A stretch of 21,264 nucleotides of DNA, taken from the NCBI GenBank assembly GCA_003452655.1, contig DMNR01000193.1, positions 409 to 21,672 on the forward strand, given 5' to 3'. The translations under genes were made by a program, and so were the position numbers. Position 1 is the stretch's first letter, and every line of letters starts with the position of its first letter. Source of the stretch: Actinomycetota bacterium. Its GTDB lineage: Bacteria > Actinomycetota > Actinomycetes > S36-B12 > UBA10799. Of the stretch, positions 7,284 to 14,013 are shown piece after piece. The notes under the pieces were generated by a model that was not told the origin of the DNA, ran no database searches, and saw nothing but the letters and a program-made list of their open reading frames with translations.

Positions 7284-8480
7284 ATGACCAGCACTTCACA
7301 TGGCAATCCCCCGCCAACTTGGGTTGACCCACAACCGTCGCCGCTGTTGCTGTTGCTCGGTAACGGCTCCGATACCGGCAGCGAACGCGGTGTGGACTGT
7401 CCCGGTGCGCTTCCAGCGCCGAGCGATCCCGGGCTCGTCGAACGCGCGCGAGCGGCCAAGGCGGCCCTCGGAGACCGAGTCTTCGTCCTCGGGCACCACT
7501 ACCAGCGTGACGAGGTTGTCGAGTTCGCCGACGTCACCGGCGATTCGTTCAAATTGGCACGTGAGGCAGCAGCCCGCCCACAGGCGGAATTTATTGTCTT
7601 CTGCGGCGTGCACTTCATGGCTGAAAGCGCAGACATCCTGACCGCCGACCACCAGAGCGTCGTGCTGCCTGACCTCGCCGCCGGTTGCTCAATGGCGGAC
7701 ATGGCGGGCATCGATCAGGTCGAGAGCGCTTGGCAGACATTGGCGGATGCGGGCCTGGCCGACACCACCGTTCCCGTCACCTATATGAATTCCTCCGCCG
7801 CGATCAAAGCCTTCACCGGGCGTCATGGTGGAACCGTCTGCACTTCAAGCAACGCTGAGACCAGCCTGCGGTGGGCGTTCGAATCTGCGGAACGGGTGCT
7901 GTTCCTGCCCGACCAACACCTCGGCCGCAATACGGCAGTGATGGGCCTGGGGATGTCACTGGCGGACTGCGTTGTCTTCGACCCCCGTAAGCCCGGCGGC
8001 GGCGTCACACCCGAGCAACTCCGCGACGCGCGAATGGTGCTGTGGCGGGGCCACTGTTCCGTCCACGGCCGATTCACAGCTGACAGCGTCGATGAAATAC
8101 GCGAACAGGTTCCCGACGTCAACGTCATTGTCCATCCTGAATGTCGCTACGAAGTGGCATCCAGGGCAGACGTCGTCGGGTCGACCGAGGGCATCATCAA
8201 AACCCTGACTGCTGCGGAACCAGGCAGCGCGTGGGCCATCGGCACCGAACTCAACCTCGTCAAACGCTTGGCAAGAGAGCATCCGGACAAACAAATTTCA
8301 TTCTTGGACAAGACCGTCTGCTACTGCAGCACGATGAATCGGATCGACCTACCGCACTTCACGTGGGCCATGGAGTCACTGGCGCAGGGGCGGTTGATCA
8401 ACCAAATCACCGTCGACGACGACACCGCGCACTGGGCCCGAGTCGCCTTGGACCGCATGTTGGCGCTCCCCGGGGTCTAG
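7284..8480 (+). CDS. nadA: Quinolinate synthase
   Basis: 4Fe-4S enzyme that condenses iminoaspartate with dihydroxyacetone phosphate to quinolinate in de novo NAD synthesis. It has 398 residues, the long actinobacterial form, and is very similar to the recalled Streptomyces protein. Motifs in order: VFVLGHHYQRDEVVEFAD, GDSFKLAREAA, FCGVHFMAESADIL, LPDLAAGCSMADM (C135), TYMNSSAAIKAF, FLPDQHLGRNTA, LWRGHCSVHGRF (C258), VHPECRYE, STEGIIK and DKTVCYCSTMNRIDLPH (C346/C348). C135, C258 and one of the CYC pair are the expected cluster ligands. nadB and nadC are not adjacent here. A weak GTGGA lies just upstream of the ATG. Identification is secure. Confidence 0.97.
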   Translation: MTSTSHGNPPPTWVDPQPSPLLLLLGNGSDTGSERGVDCPGALPAPSDPGLVERARAAKAALGDRVFVLGHHYQRDEVVEFADVTGDSFKLAREAAARPQAEFIVFCGVHFMAESADILTADHQSVVLPDLAAGCSMADMAGIDQVESAWQTLADAGLADTTVPVTYMNSSAAIKAFTGRHGGTVCTSSNAETSLRWAFESAERVLFLPDQHLGRNTAVMGLGMSLADCVVFDPRKPGGGVTPEQLRDARMVLWRGHCSVHGRFTADSVDEIREQVPDVNVIVHPECRYEVASRADVVGSTEGIIKTLTAAEPGSAWAIGTELNLVKRLAREHPDKQISFLDKTVCYCSTMNRIDLPHFTWAMESLAQGRLINQITVDDDTAHWARVALDRMLALPGV

Positions 8481-8632
8481 CACCCACCTCCACCAACGTC
8501 GCGAAGGAATAGACGCTGGAATCGGCCACGAACGGCCTGCGGTAAACCGGTTCACCAGGCGAACTTCGTTTCTCGTCGACCCGGCAGGGCACATGTGTGT
8601 ACACGCGCATGCGATCGACCCTGGAGGCAATC

Positions 8633-9889
8633 ATGGCGAATGGCAACATCACTGATGCCCTGCGCTTTCCAAGCTACCGGCGCGTTTTCGCGTTGCAGGT
8701 GACTGTGCGGATTGCCAAGTACCTCGCCCAAGCGAGCATCGGCGCCGCGATCTACTGCGCCACCAACTCGGCGGCAATTCTGGGGCTGCAAGCTGCAACT
8801 GCCCTCACCATGGCGGCCTGTTCGGTCCCAGTCGCCGGCTGGCTCATGACCCGTTGGGCGCCGAGGCAGATCATCCGCATCGGTCTTGGCTCGTTGATCT
8901 TCGTGTTGGCGATCGCATGTGTTCTTAGCATCGGCGGAACCACAGCAAGCTGGCTGATGCTCGGCGCGGCAGGCTGCATCGCCGCGACCACCGGATGCGT
9001 GGGCGCCACGCTGCAGGCCCTCGAGACGACCAGCGTCCCGAACGAGGTTCGCCAATCTGCAATCAGCGTCGCATCGCTTGCCTCTGGCATCCCCCGGGTG
9101 TTCGGGCTCGCCATCGGCGCTGCCGTTGGCGTCACATTTTCGGCGGGTGTTTGCTTCGCAATCGTGGTGGCGATCCTGGTTATCGCCCTCATGTTGCCCG
9201 TCAACTGCGTGCCCGCAGGCAGCTGCGCCTCCGCCACGGGAAGCCGGACTCCCCTTCACGATGTCGCGACTGGAGTGAGCGCGGGCATAGGCGACAAGCG
9301 AATGCGCCCAATGCTCCTGGTGCTGGGCCTGACCATGATCGCGCTCCTACCAATTGAGTCGCAGTTGCCGGCGTTGCTCAGCGCGTGTTCAGGCGACCTC
9401 GCGTTCTACCTGGGGGCGCTGGCAATCGGAGGAATCATCGGCGGCCCATCATTCGGCTACCTCGCGAGTCGCCAACCAGGCAGCCTCGTCAGCATCGGTC
9501 TCACGCTCGGGATAGTCGGGGTTGGCCTTCTCGCGCTCCTCGCCGGAAGCCTGTGGGCAGCAATCCCAATGCTGTTGCTGGGACTTTCGTGGGAACTGGT
9601 GTGGTGCTCGGTTCGTTGCGCCGCACAGACCGGGCTGGACGAGAACAATGGCCAAGCTGTGCTTCGTTTGATGACGATGGCGTGTTCACTGGTGCCTGCT
9701 GCGGGCAGCCTGCTGTTGGGTCTTGTGGTCGAGTCACTCAGCGCACAGGTGGGACTGCTCCTGTGCGGGTCGCTTCTGCTCGGGAGTTGTTTGGTGCGAC
9801 GCCGTCCAAGGACGCACGAGGGCGACGTCCCGTCACACGTCCCGGCACCTCGTGTACAGGTTGAGGAGCTCACCCCAGTGCGGATCTGA
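8633..9889 (+). CDS. MFS-type membrane transporter, substrate unknown
   Basis: Integral membrane protein of 418 residues with about 10-12 hydrophobic helices in two halves, separated near residues 193-225 by a polar loop. The opening ALRFPSYRRVFALQ and the loop VAGWLMTRWAPRQI resemble the MFS_3/EntS-like exporter group, where an R-x-F-R-x-L/V-F motif leads into helix 1. Several helices contain cysteines. The ATG at 8633 was chosen because GGAGG sits 6 bases upstream; the in-frame ATG at 8609 and GTG at 8597 lack this. It stands 152 bp after nadA, in a gap with no obvious terminator, and has no counterpart in the recalled mycobacterial order. The C-terminal 35 residues are hydrophilic and probably cytosolic. 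Transporter class is likely; substrate and direction cannot be told. Confidence 0.8.
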   Translation: MANGNITDALRFPSYRRVFALQVTVRIAKYLAQASIGAAIYCATNSAAILGLQAATALTMAACSVPVAGWLMTRWAPRQIIRIGLGSLIFVLAIACVLSIGGTTASWLMLGAAGCIAATTGCVGATLQALETTSVPNEVRQSAISVASLASGIPRVFGLAIGAAVGVTFSAGVCFAIVVAILVIALMLPVNCVPAGSCASATGSRTPLHDVATGVSAGIGDKRMRPMLLVLGLTMIALLPIESQLPALLSACSGDLAFYLGALAIGGIIGGPSFGYLASRQPGSLVSIGLTLGIVGVGLLALLAGSLWAAIPMLLLGLSWELVWCSVRCAAQTGLDENNGQAVLRLMTMACSLVPAAGSLLLGLVVESLSAQVGLLLCGSLLLGSCLVRRRPRTHEGDVPSHVPAPRVQVEELTPVRI

Positions 9890-9903
9890 GCATTGAGTGA
9901 CCA

Positions 9904-9936
9904 AACGAATACACCACTTCCGGGTGGTTATTCGTT
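9904..9936 (+). other. Strong 13-bp RNA hairpin between the MFS and DUF3043 genes
   Basis: AACGAATA and ACCAC (9904-9911 and 9913-9917) pair with GTGGT and TATTCGTT (9924-9928 and 9929-9936), leaving a six-base loop TTCCGG and one bulged C at 9912. It begins 14 bases after the MFS stop and ends 31 bases before the DUF3043 start. No T-run follows on either strand, so it is not a classical intrinsic terminator. It may be a processing or attenuation element or an operator. Confidence 0.6.
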
Positions 9937-9967
9937 CCAAACATCCGCGAGGACGTACCCTTGCGTG

Positions 9968-10600
9968 GTGTTCTTCAAACGAGCTGACGACAGCGCGACG
10001 ACTACCACCGCCACCGATGAAATCTCAGTGAGCGAGACCAAGCCTTCCGCCGAGCCCAAGGGTCGTCCAACGCCGACCCGCAAAGAGGCAGAGGCAGCTC
10101 GTAAAGCAGCCCTCAAGGGCGGCCCGCCACCGGGTGCCAGCAAGAAGGAGCAGCGCATCGCCGCCCGCACCCAGGCCCAGCAAGATCGTGCCAGGGCTCG
10201 CGAAGGCATGCTGAAGGGCGACGAGCGCTACCTCCCAGCTCGAGATCAGGGTCCAGTCCGCAAGTTCGTGCGCGATTACGTCGATTCACGACGAACGGTT
10301 GCCGAGTTCTTCGTACCGGTTGCAGTCGTGGTCCTGCTTCTCGGTCTAATGCGTGAAGCCCGATTGCAGGCATTCGTCACTCTGGTCTGGCTGCTAATTC
10401 TCGTGGTCGTCGCTGTCGATACGACCGTCATGCTGCTGAAGTTAAACAGCCAACTCAAGGCGCAGTGGCCCGACAAAGCCGAGCGCAAGGGCGTCAACCT
10501 GTACGCAGTGATGCGCGGACTGCAGATCCGTCGCCTCCGGGTGCCACCGCCCATGTACAAAGCAGGTGGGCGACCTGTAGAGCCGAAGCAACCCAAGTAG
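9968..10600 (+). CDS. DUF3043-family membrane protein
   Basis: Protein of 210 residues conserved in actinobacteria, corresponding by position and sequence type to Rv2206. Residues 1-80 are hydrophilic and rich in Lys, Ala, Pro and Thr, with the family string KGRPTPTRKEAEAA and a basic helical stretch. Then come DERYLPARDQGPVRKFVRDY, VDSRRTVAEFF, two transmembrane helices (about 102-120 and 126-148) and a C-terminal segment RGLQIRRLRVPPP-MYKAG. The start was put at GTG 9968 (MFFKRADD), because family members begin with Met-Phe and basic residues; GTG 9965 is equally possible, and a TTG at 9893 is not favoured. GAGGA lies about 12-15 bases upstream. Molecular function is unknown; the N-terminal half is likely cytosolic. 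Confidence 0.88.
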   Translation: MFFKRADDSATTTTATDEISVSETKPSAEPKGRPTPTRKEAEAARKAALKGGPPPGASKKEQRIAARTQAQQDRARAREGMLKGDERYLPARDQGPVRKFVRDYVDSRRTVAEFFVPVAVVVLLLGLMREARLQAFVTLVWLLILVVVAVDTTVMLLKLNSQLKAQWPDKAERKGVNLYAVMRGLQIRRLRVPPPMYKAGGRPVEPKQPK

Positions 10601-10619
10601 CTAGTACGTTGCGAGTTAC

Positions 10620-10642
10620 GCGCTGAAAGATTCTCCCAGCGC
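10620..10642 (+). other. Hairpin after DUF3043, loop complementary to the next ribosome binding site
   Basis: GCGCTG (10620-10625) and CAGCGC (10637-10642) form a perfect 6-bp stem with an 11-base loop. CTCCC at 10633-10637 in the loop is complementary to GGGAG at 10658-10662, the ribosome binding site of the aldo/keto reductase. The two pairings share C10637 and may compete. No T-run follows. Regulatory meaning is inference. Confidence 0.4.
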
Positions 10643-10670
10643 AAACCACCGCTCTTCGGGAGGTATCGCA

Positions 10671-11669
10671 ATGGAACATCGGCATCTTGGCCGTTCTGGC
10701 CTGATGGTCAGTGAACTGGCCTACGGCAACTGGATCACTCACGCATCTCAGGTTGAGGACGCCGCGGCAATCGCTTGCGTGCATGCCGCGCTGGACGCCG
10801 GAATCACGACGTTCGATACCGCCGACGTCTATGCAGGCACCGAAGCTGAGCGAGTCATGGGCAAGGCGTTGTCCGGCCAGCGTCGAGAGGGCTTGGAGAT
10901 CTGCACGAAGGTCTTCTGGCCGACCGGTCCCGGACGCAATGACCGCGGGTTGTCTCGCAAACACATCATCGAGTCATGCCACGGGTCACTCAAGCGAATC
11001 GGGGTTGAGTATCTCGACCTCTACCAAGCTCACCGGTTCGATCACCACACACCGTTAGAAGAGACCCTCCGCGCATTCGACGACCTCGTTCGCAGCGGCA
11101 AGGTGCTCTACGTAGGGGTGTCGGAGTGGCGCGCGGAGGAAATTGCCGCCGCGGTGAAGATCGCCGACGACCTGGGCTTCGACCGACTTGTCTCTAACCA
11201 ACCGCAGTACTCGATGTTGTGGCGCGTCATCGATGCCGAGGTAGTGCCGACGTCGGTCGAGCTCGGCCTTGGCCAGATCGTTTGGTCTCCCTTGGCACAG
11301 GGGGTCCTGACCGGCAAGTACAAGGCCGGGCAGCCACACCCCGGAGGTTCTCGCGCCACGTCAACGGAGGGGTCGAACTTCATTTCGCGCTGGCTTCGTG
11401 ACGAAGTTCTTGACGCAGTTTCGAACCTTGCTCCGATTGCGGCAGACCTCAATCTCACGACCGCCCAATTGGCCCTAGCCTGGGTCCTGCAGAATCCAGC
11501 GGTAAGCGCCGCAATCATCGGTGCCACCAGACCGGAGCAGGTCGCTGAGAACGTCAAGGCAGTCGGCGTCGATTTGGATGCCGACGTCATGGCGGCCATC
11601 GACGAAGTCGTAGCCGATGTGATCGTCACTAATCCCGAGTACACGAAATCTCCACAGGAGCGACCATGA
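10671..11669 (+). CDS. Aldo/keto reductase (Kv-beta/YghZ-like)
   Basis: NADPH-dependent oxidoreductase with the (beta/alpha)8 barrel fold, 332 residues, the usual length. The opening HLGRSGLMVSELAYGNW is typical of the Kv-beta/AKR6-like group. The catalytic tetrad is visible: D49 and Y54 in FDTADVYAGTEAE, K80 in ICTKVFW, and H121 in LYQAHRFD. NADP-binding stretches are WSPLAQGVLTGKY and AAIIGATRPEQV. GGGAGG lies 7 bases before the ATG. Its stop overlaps the start of the 74-residue gene (ATGA), so the two are translationally coupled. Members act on varied carbonyls such as methylglyoxal; the substrate here cannot be assigned. Confidence 0.93.
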   Translation: MEHRHLGRSGLMVSELAYGNWITHASQVEDAAAIACVHAALDAGITTFDTADVYAGTEAERVMGKALSGQRREGLEICTKVFWPTGPGRNDRGLSRKHIIESCHGSLKRIGVEYLDLYQAHRFDHHTPLEETLRAFDDLVRSGKVLYVGVSEWRAEEIAAAVKIADDLGFDRLVSNQPQYSMLWRVIDAEVVPTSVELGLGQIVWSPLAQGVLTGKYKAGQPHPGGSRATSTEGSNFISRWLRDEVLDAVSNLAPIAADLNLTTAQLALAWVLQNPAVSAAIIGATRPEQVAENVKAVGVDLDADVMAAIDEVVADVIVTNPEYTKSPQERP

Positions 11670-11890
11670 ATTGGACTTGGCAGTTTTTGGACGAGAACGG
11701 CTGCCTCGTATCGGTCAGCGAAGACGTCGCTGACCCCGCCTCTTTCCACTCCCAAGCCGATGCGGAAACGTGGGTTGGCGAGAGCTGGCAGGAACTCTTG
11801 GACGTTGGCGTTGAATCCGTGAACCTGCTCAATAACGGGGCAATCTCTTACGGACCGATGAGTCTGCGACCCGCCAACCCGCCGCAGTAG
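11666..11890 (+). CDS. Small conserved hypothetical protein (74 aa)
   Basis: The 74-residue product begins MNWTWQFLDENGCLV and contains SQADAETWVGESWQELLDVGV and ISYGPMSLRP. I recall similar actinobacterial hypothetical proteins of about 70 residues with a W-T-W start and a QADAE-W-GE-W core, but know no function. It has no signal peptide, no membrane segment and a single Cys; it is acidic (many Asp/Glu) and rich in Trp. Its ATG overlaps the aldo/keto reductase stop (ATGA), which argues for translational coupling. The coding case rests on that overlap, biased composition and the remembered family. It is followed by the cobalamin riboswitch. Confidence 0.8.
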   Translation: MNWTWQFLDENGCLVSVSEDVADPASFHSQADAETWVGESWQELLDVGVESVNLLNNGAISYGPMSLRPANPPQ

Positions 11891-11910
11891 CAAATACTGC
11901 TCGAATGCAT

Positions 11911-12065
11911 CGGCATCGGGCCGGTGTGTACAGTTCGAGCCGTGCCCGAGATGTTCGGGCACCACGCGCGAAACGGGGAAGCCGGTCAGATTCCGGCGCT
12001 GACCCGCAACCGTAGGTTGACGATCATGGATTGAGTCAACAAGCCGGAACACCGTGGGCGCGGGG
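11911..12065 (+). ncRNA. Cobalamin riboswitch (aptamer)
   Basis: The conserved core at 11971-12012 contains AACGGGGAAGCCGGT, ATTCCGGCGC, and then GACCCGCAACCGTAG. This matches the B12 element pattern GGGAA-GCCGGTG-A-TCCGGC-GC-G-CCCGCAAC-GT. The 3' B12-box strand reads AAGCCGGAACACC (12041-12053). An 8-bp hairpin, GTGCCCGA/TCGGGCAC, stands at 11942-11962 where the upstream stem-loop of this family lies. Such RNAs bind adenosyl- or methylcobalamin and usually turn genes off. The outer limits are approximate. It lies upstream of a five-gene overlapping ECF transporter unit, which fits B12-repressed uptake. Confidence 0.92.
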
Positions 12066-12068
12066 TTC

Positions 12069-12170
12069 AGCTGACGTCTGTCGAGGTCTACAGCGACATC
12101 AGCTCTTCGGACGCACCGGAATCGGGGCGCCCATCGGGCTCTGTGTGGCGGTTGACCGCTACGCGAGGAG
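12069..12170 (+). promoter_or_regulatory. Possible riboswitch expression platform hiding the ribosome binding site
   Basis: CTCTTCG (12103-12109) can pair with CGAGGAG (12164-12170), the ribosome binding site of the first gene, with one G-U pair. The same CT lies at the end of an alternative hairpin, AGCTGACGTC (12069-12078) with GACATCAGCT (12095-12104), which has one mismatch. The two pairings exclude each other at 12103-12104, as expected of a translational switch. Derived by eye; no energy calculation was made. Confidence 0.4.
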
Positions 12171-12176
12171 TGGCCG

Positions 12177-12878
12177 GTGCTCACACGCTCGGCAAAGCGA
12201 CTTCTAATCATCGCCGCCGCCTCAGTAGCGATGCACACTTTCCTCGCGTCTGCGGCACAGGCAACCGAAACTCCCCCGTCGGCCTCCGCGAGCGTGTATG
12301 TCTACTGGTCCTACTGGGATCAACCAAGCCCGGGAACATGGCTCCCTTCTGCGACCGGAGCAGGCGCCCAAACACCACCAGATGGATCTGTCATCGGCTG
12401 GCGCTACGGCGTCGGCAGTGTTGACGGGACCAACCAAACCCCGCGCTCGGGCGACACATTCGAGCAGTTATGTGCCACGACCCCGTCCGCCACGGACAAG
12501 AAACGGGTGGGAGTCGTCGTCGACTCCGGGAACCCAAACGTCGCTCCCAGCGGCCAGCAACCACCGCCCACCACGACTGGTTGCGCCTCGGTCGCGCCCG
12601 CGAGCAGTGCGCTCCAAGTGACGGGAGCGATCACCGCCGAACGCGTAACCCCTGAAGGCATGGTGTGTGGCCTCGGTGGATATCCGGCCACGGGTTGCGG
12701 GTCGCAGGTGTCACTGGCGGTAGCGACGGCGGATTCAAGCGGCGGCACAATCGACTCGGGAGAATCGTCAACGGCGGCGGTATCGACGTCGGGGGTCTGG
12801 CCAACTTTGGTCGGCATCGCTGTCATCGTGGTACTGGGCGCCGCCGGGATTCTCGTGGCAAGGAACCGACGTGGGTAG
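12177..12878 (+). CDS. Secreted, C-terminally anchored protein of the SCO2322 type, ECF-associated
   Basis: The 233-residue product has an N-terminal signal peptide (positive RSAKR, hydrophobic core, likely cleavage after ASAAQA near residue 29). An exported domain follows, and then a C-terminal transmembrane helix at about 207-229 with tail RNRRG. No LPXTG motif is seen. The exported domain has YVYWSYWDQPSPGTW, WRYGVGS, FEQLC, KKRVGVVVDSG, TTTGCASVAP and GLGGYPATGCGSQ, with four cysteines that could form two disulfides. I recall the same arrangement in Streptomyces SCO2322-family proteins, encoded beside ECF transporter genes. The GTG start has GAGGAG 6 bases upstream. Its 3' end overlaps the EcfT gene by 8 bases. 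It may bind or hand over the transported ligand, roughly as CbiN assists CbiM; that role is inference. Confidence 0.8.
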   Translation: MLTRSAKRLLIIAAASVAMHTFLASAAQATETPPSASASVYVYWSYWDQPSPGTWLPSATGAGAQTPPDGSVIGWRYGVGSVDGTNQTPRSGDTFEQLCATTPSATDKKRVGVVVDSGNPNVAPSGQQPPPTTTGCASVAPASSALQVTGAITAERVTPEGMVCGLGGYPATGCGSQVSLAVATADSSGGTIDSGESSTAAVSTSGVWPTLVGIAVIVVLGAAGILVARNRRG

Positions 12879-14013
12879 AACCCTGCCGCGCTACCTGCAC
12901 CCCGGTGCGTGGTGGGTCTGGGCACTCGGGATGGCTGCCGCGGCAAGCCGGACCACCAATCCCCTCCTGCTCGGGCTAATCCTTGCCGTGACAGCGTTCG
13001 TTGTGGCGGCCCGCAAGCCCGATGCGCCATGGTCGCGATCTTTCTCGGTATTCCTCAAACTCGGCCTGGTGGTCATCGCGATTCGGCTGGTGTTTCAGGT
13101 GGCGCTCGGTTCGCCGGTCGGAGAACACGTGCTGTTCTCACTACCGGTCGTTCCGCTGCCGGAGTGGATGGCGTCGCTGCGCCTGGGCGGCGACATCACA
13201 GCTGAATCGATCATTTTCGCGGCGTGCGACGGACTCCGGCTCGCCGTGTTGCTCGCCTGCGTGGGTGCGGCAAACTCCCTGGCCTCGCCCGCCCGACTCT
13301 TGAAATCCATGCCGGCCGCCCTCTACGAGGTCGGTGTTGCGGTTGTGGTGGCGATGACGTTCGCGCCGCAACTCGTCACCGATCTTGGTCGGGTCCGCCA
13401 GGCGCGCCGACTTCGTGGCCGAACCAATAAGGGTCTGCGTGGAGCAGGTGGCGCTGCCTTGCCCGTCCTCGAAGGCGCCTTAGACCGAGCGGTGACGCTT
13501 GCTTCGGCCATGGATTCACGCGGGTACGGGCGAAGCGGACAGTTGCCCGTGCGGGTGCGTCGTCTCACTGTGTTGCTCGTTCTCGGCGGCCTCCTCGGCG
13601 TCTGCATTGGACTGTTCGGGCTGTTGTCCGCAGATACCAGTGTCTTCGCCGGGGCTCCACTGCTGGTGCTCGGACTGCTCGCAGCGTTCACCGGACTCTG
13701 GCTTGGCGGCCGCCGATCAATTCGCACTCGCTACCGCGCTGACCCCTGGGAACTACCCGAGTGGCTCGTGAGCCTTTGTGGGCTGTTCGCGGCGGCAGGG
13801 GTCATCACCGCCGGAATCATCAATCCTGCGTCGGTCACAATTTCAGTCGTCCCGCTGATGTGGCCAGCCCTACCAGTTGCGGCACTTGTCGGAATTCTGC
13901 TCGGTGCACTGCCCGCGGTCCTGGCCCCACCATTGCCTGCAGCGGCCGCGGTGCGTCGCCAACCGGGAAGCCGCGCAGGAGCACCGGTCACTCGATTGGC
14001 GGTCGATGCATGA
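12871..14013 (+). CDS. ECF transporter transmembrane protein EcfT (CbiQ family)
   Basis: Couples ATP hydrolysis by the EcfA ATPase to the substrate-binding S component in an energy-coupling-factor importer. It has 380 residues, longer than the usual 230-270 because of an extra C-terminal membrane region (about 280-360). Several hydrophobic helices are visible. The cytosolic coupling helices carry the Arg-containing signatures QARRLRGR (about residues 178-185) and MDSRGYGRS (about 214-222), typical of EcfT/CbiQ. The start is GTG, overlapping the preceding gene by 8 bases, and the stop overlaps the ATPase start (ATGA). The C-terminal tail is basic and Ala/Pro-rich. Family assignment is firm. 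Confidence 0.9.
   Translation: MGRTLPRYLHPGAWWVWALGMAAAASRTTNPLLLGLILAVTAFVVAARKPDAPWSRSFSVFLKLGLVVIAIRLVFQVALGSPVGEHVLFSLPVVPLPEWMASLRLGGDITAESIIFAACDGLRLAVLLACVGAANSLASPARLLKSMPAALYEVGVAVVVAMTFAPQLVTDLGRVRQARRLRGRTNKGLRGAGGAALPVLEGALDRAVTLASAMDSRGYGRSGQLPVRVRRLTVLLVLGGLLGVCIGLFGLLSADTSVFAGAPLLVLGLLAAFTGLWLGGRRSIRTRYRADPWELPEWLVSLCGLFAAAGVITAGIINPASVTISVVPLMWPALPVAALVGILLGALPAVLAPPLPAAAAVRRQPGSRAGAPVTRLAVDA

Noticed and set aside
8552..9259. 235-residue His/Arg/Asp-rich minus-strand frame opposite the MFS gene
   Set aside because: Composition typical of an antisense shadow of a membrane protein gene; no ribosome binding site or motif.
9893..9967. TTG start giving 25 extra residues on the DUF3043 protein
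   Set aside because: The extension is encoded by the strong hairpin, and the family begins near MFFKRADD.
11108..12238. 376-residue open frame on the minus strand across the aldo/keto reductase, small gene and riboswitch
   Set aside because: It is antisense to well-supported genes and the riboswitch, and its translation has no recognisable domain; it is a high-GC shadow frame.
13761..14009. Long extension of the ABC ATPase frame
   Set aside because: It lies inside the EcfT gene in another frame, and the ABC domain begins at the ATGA overlap.
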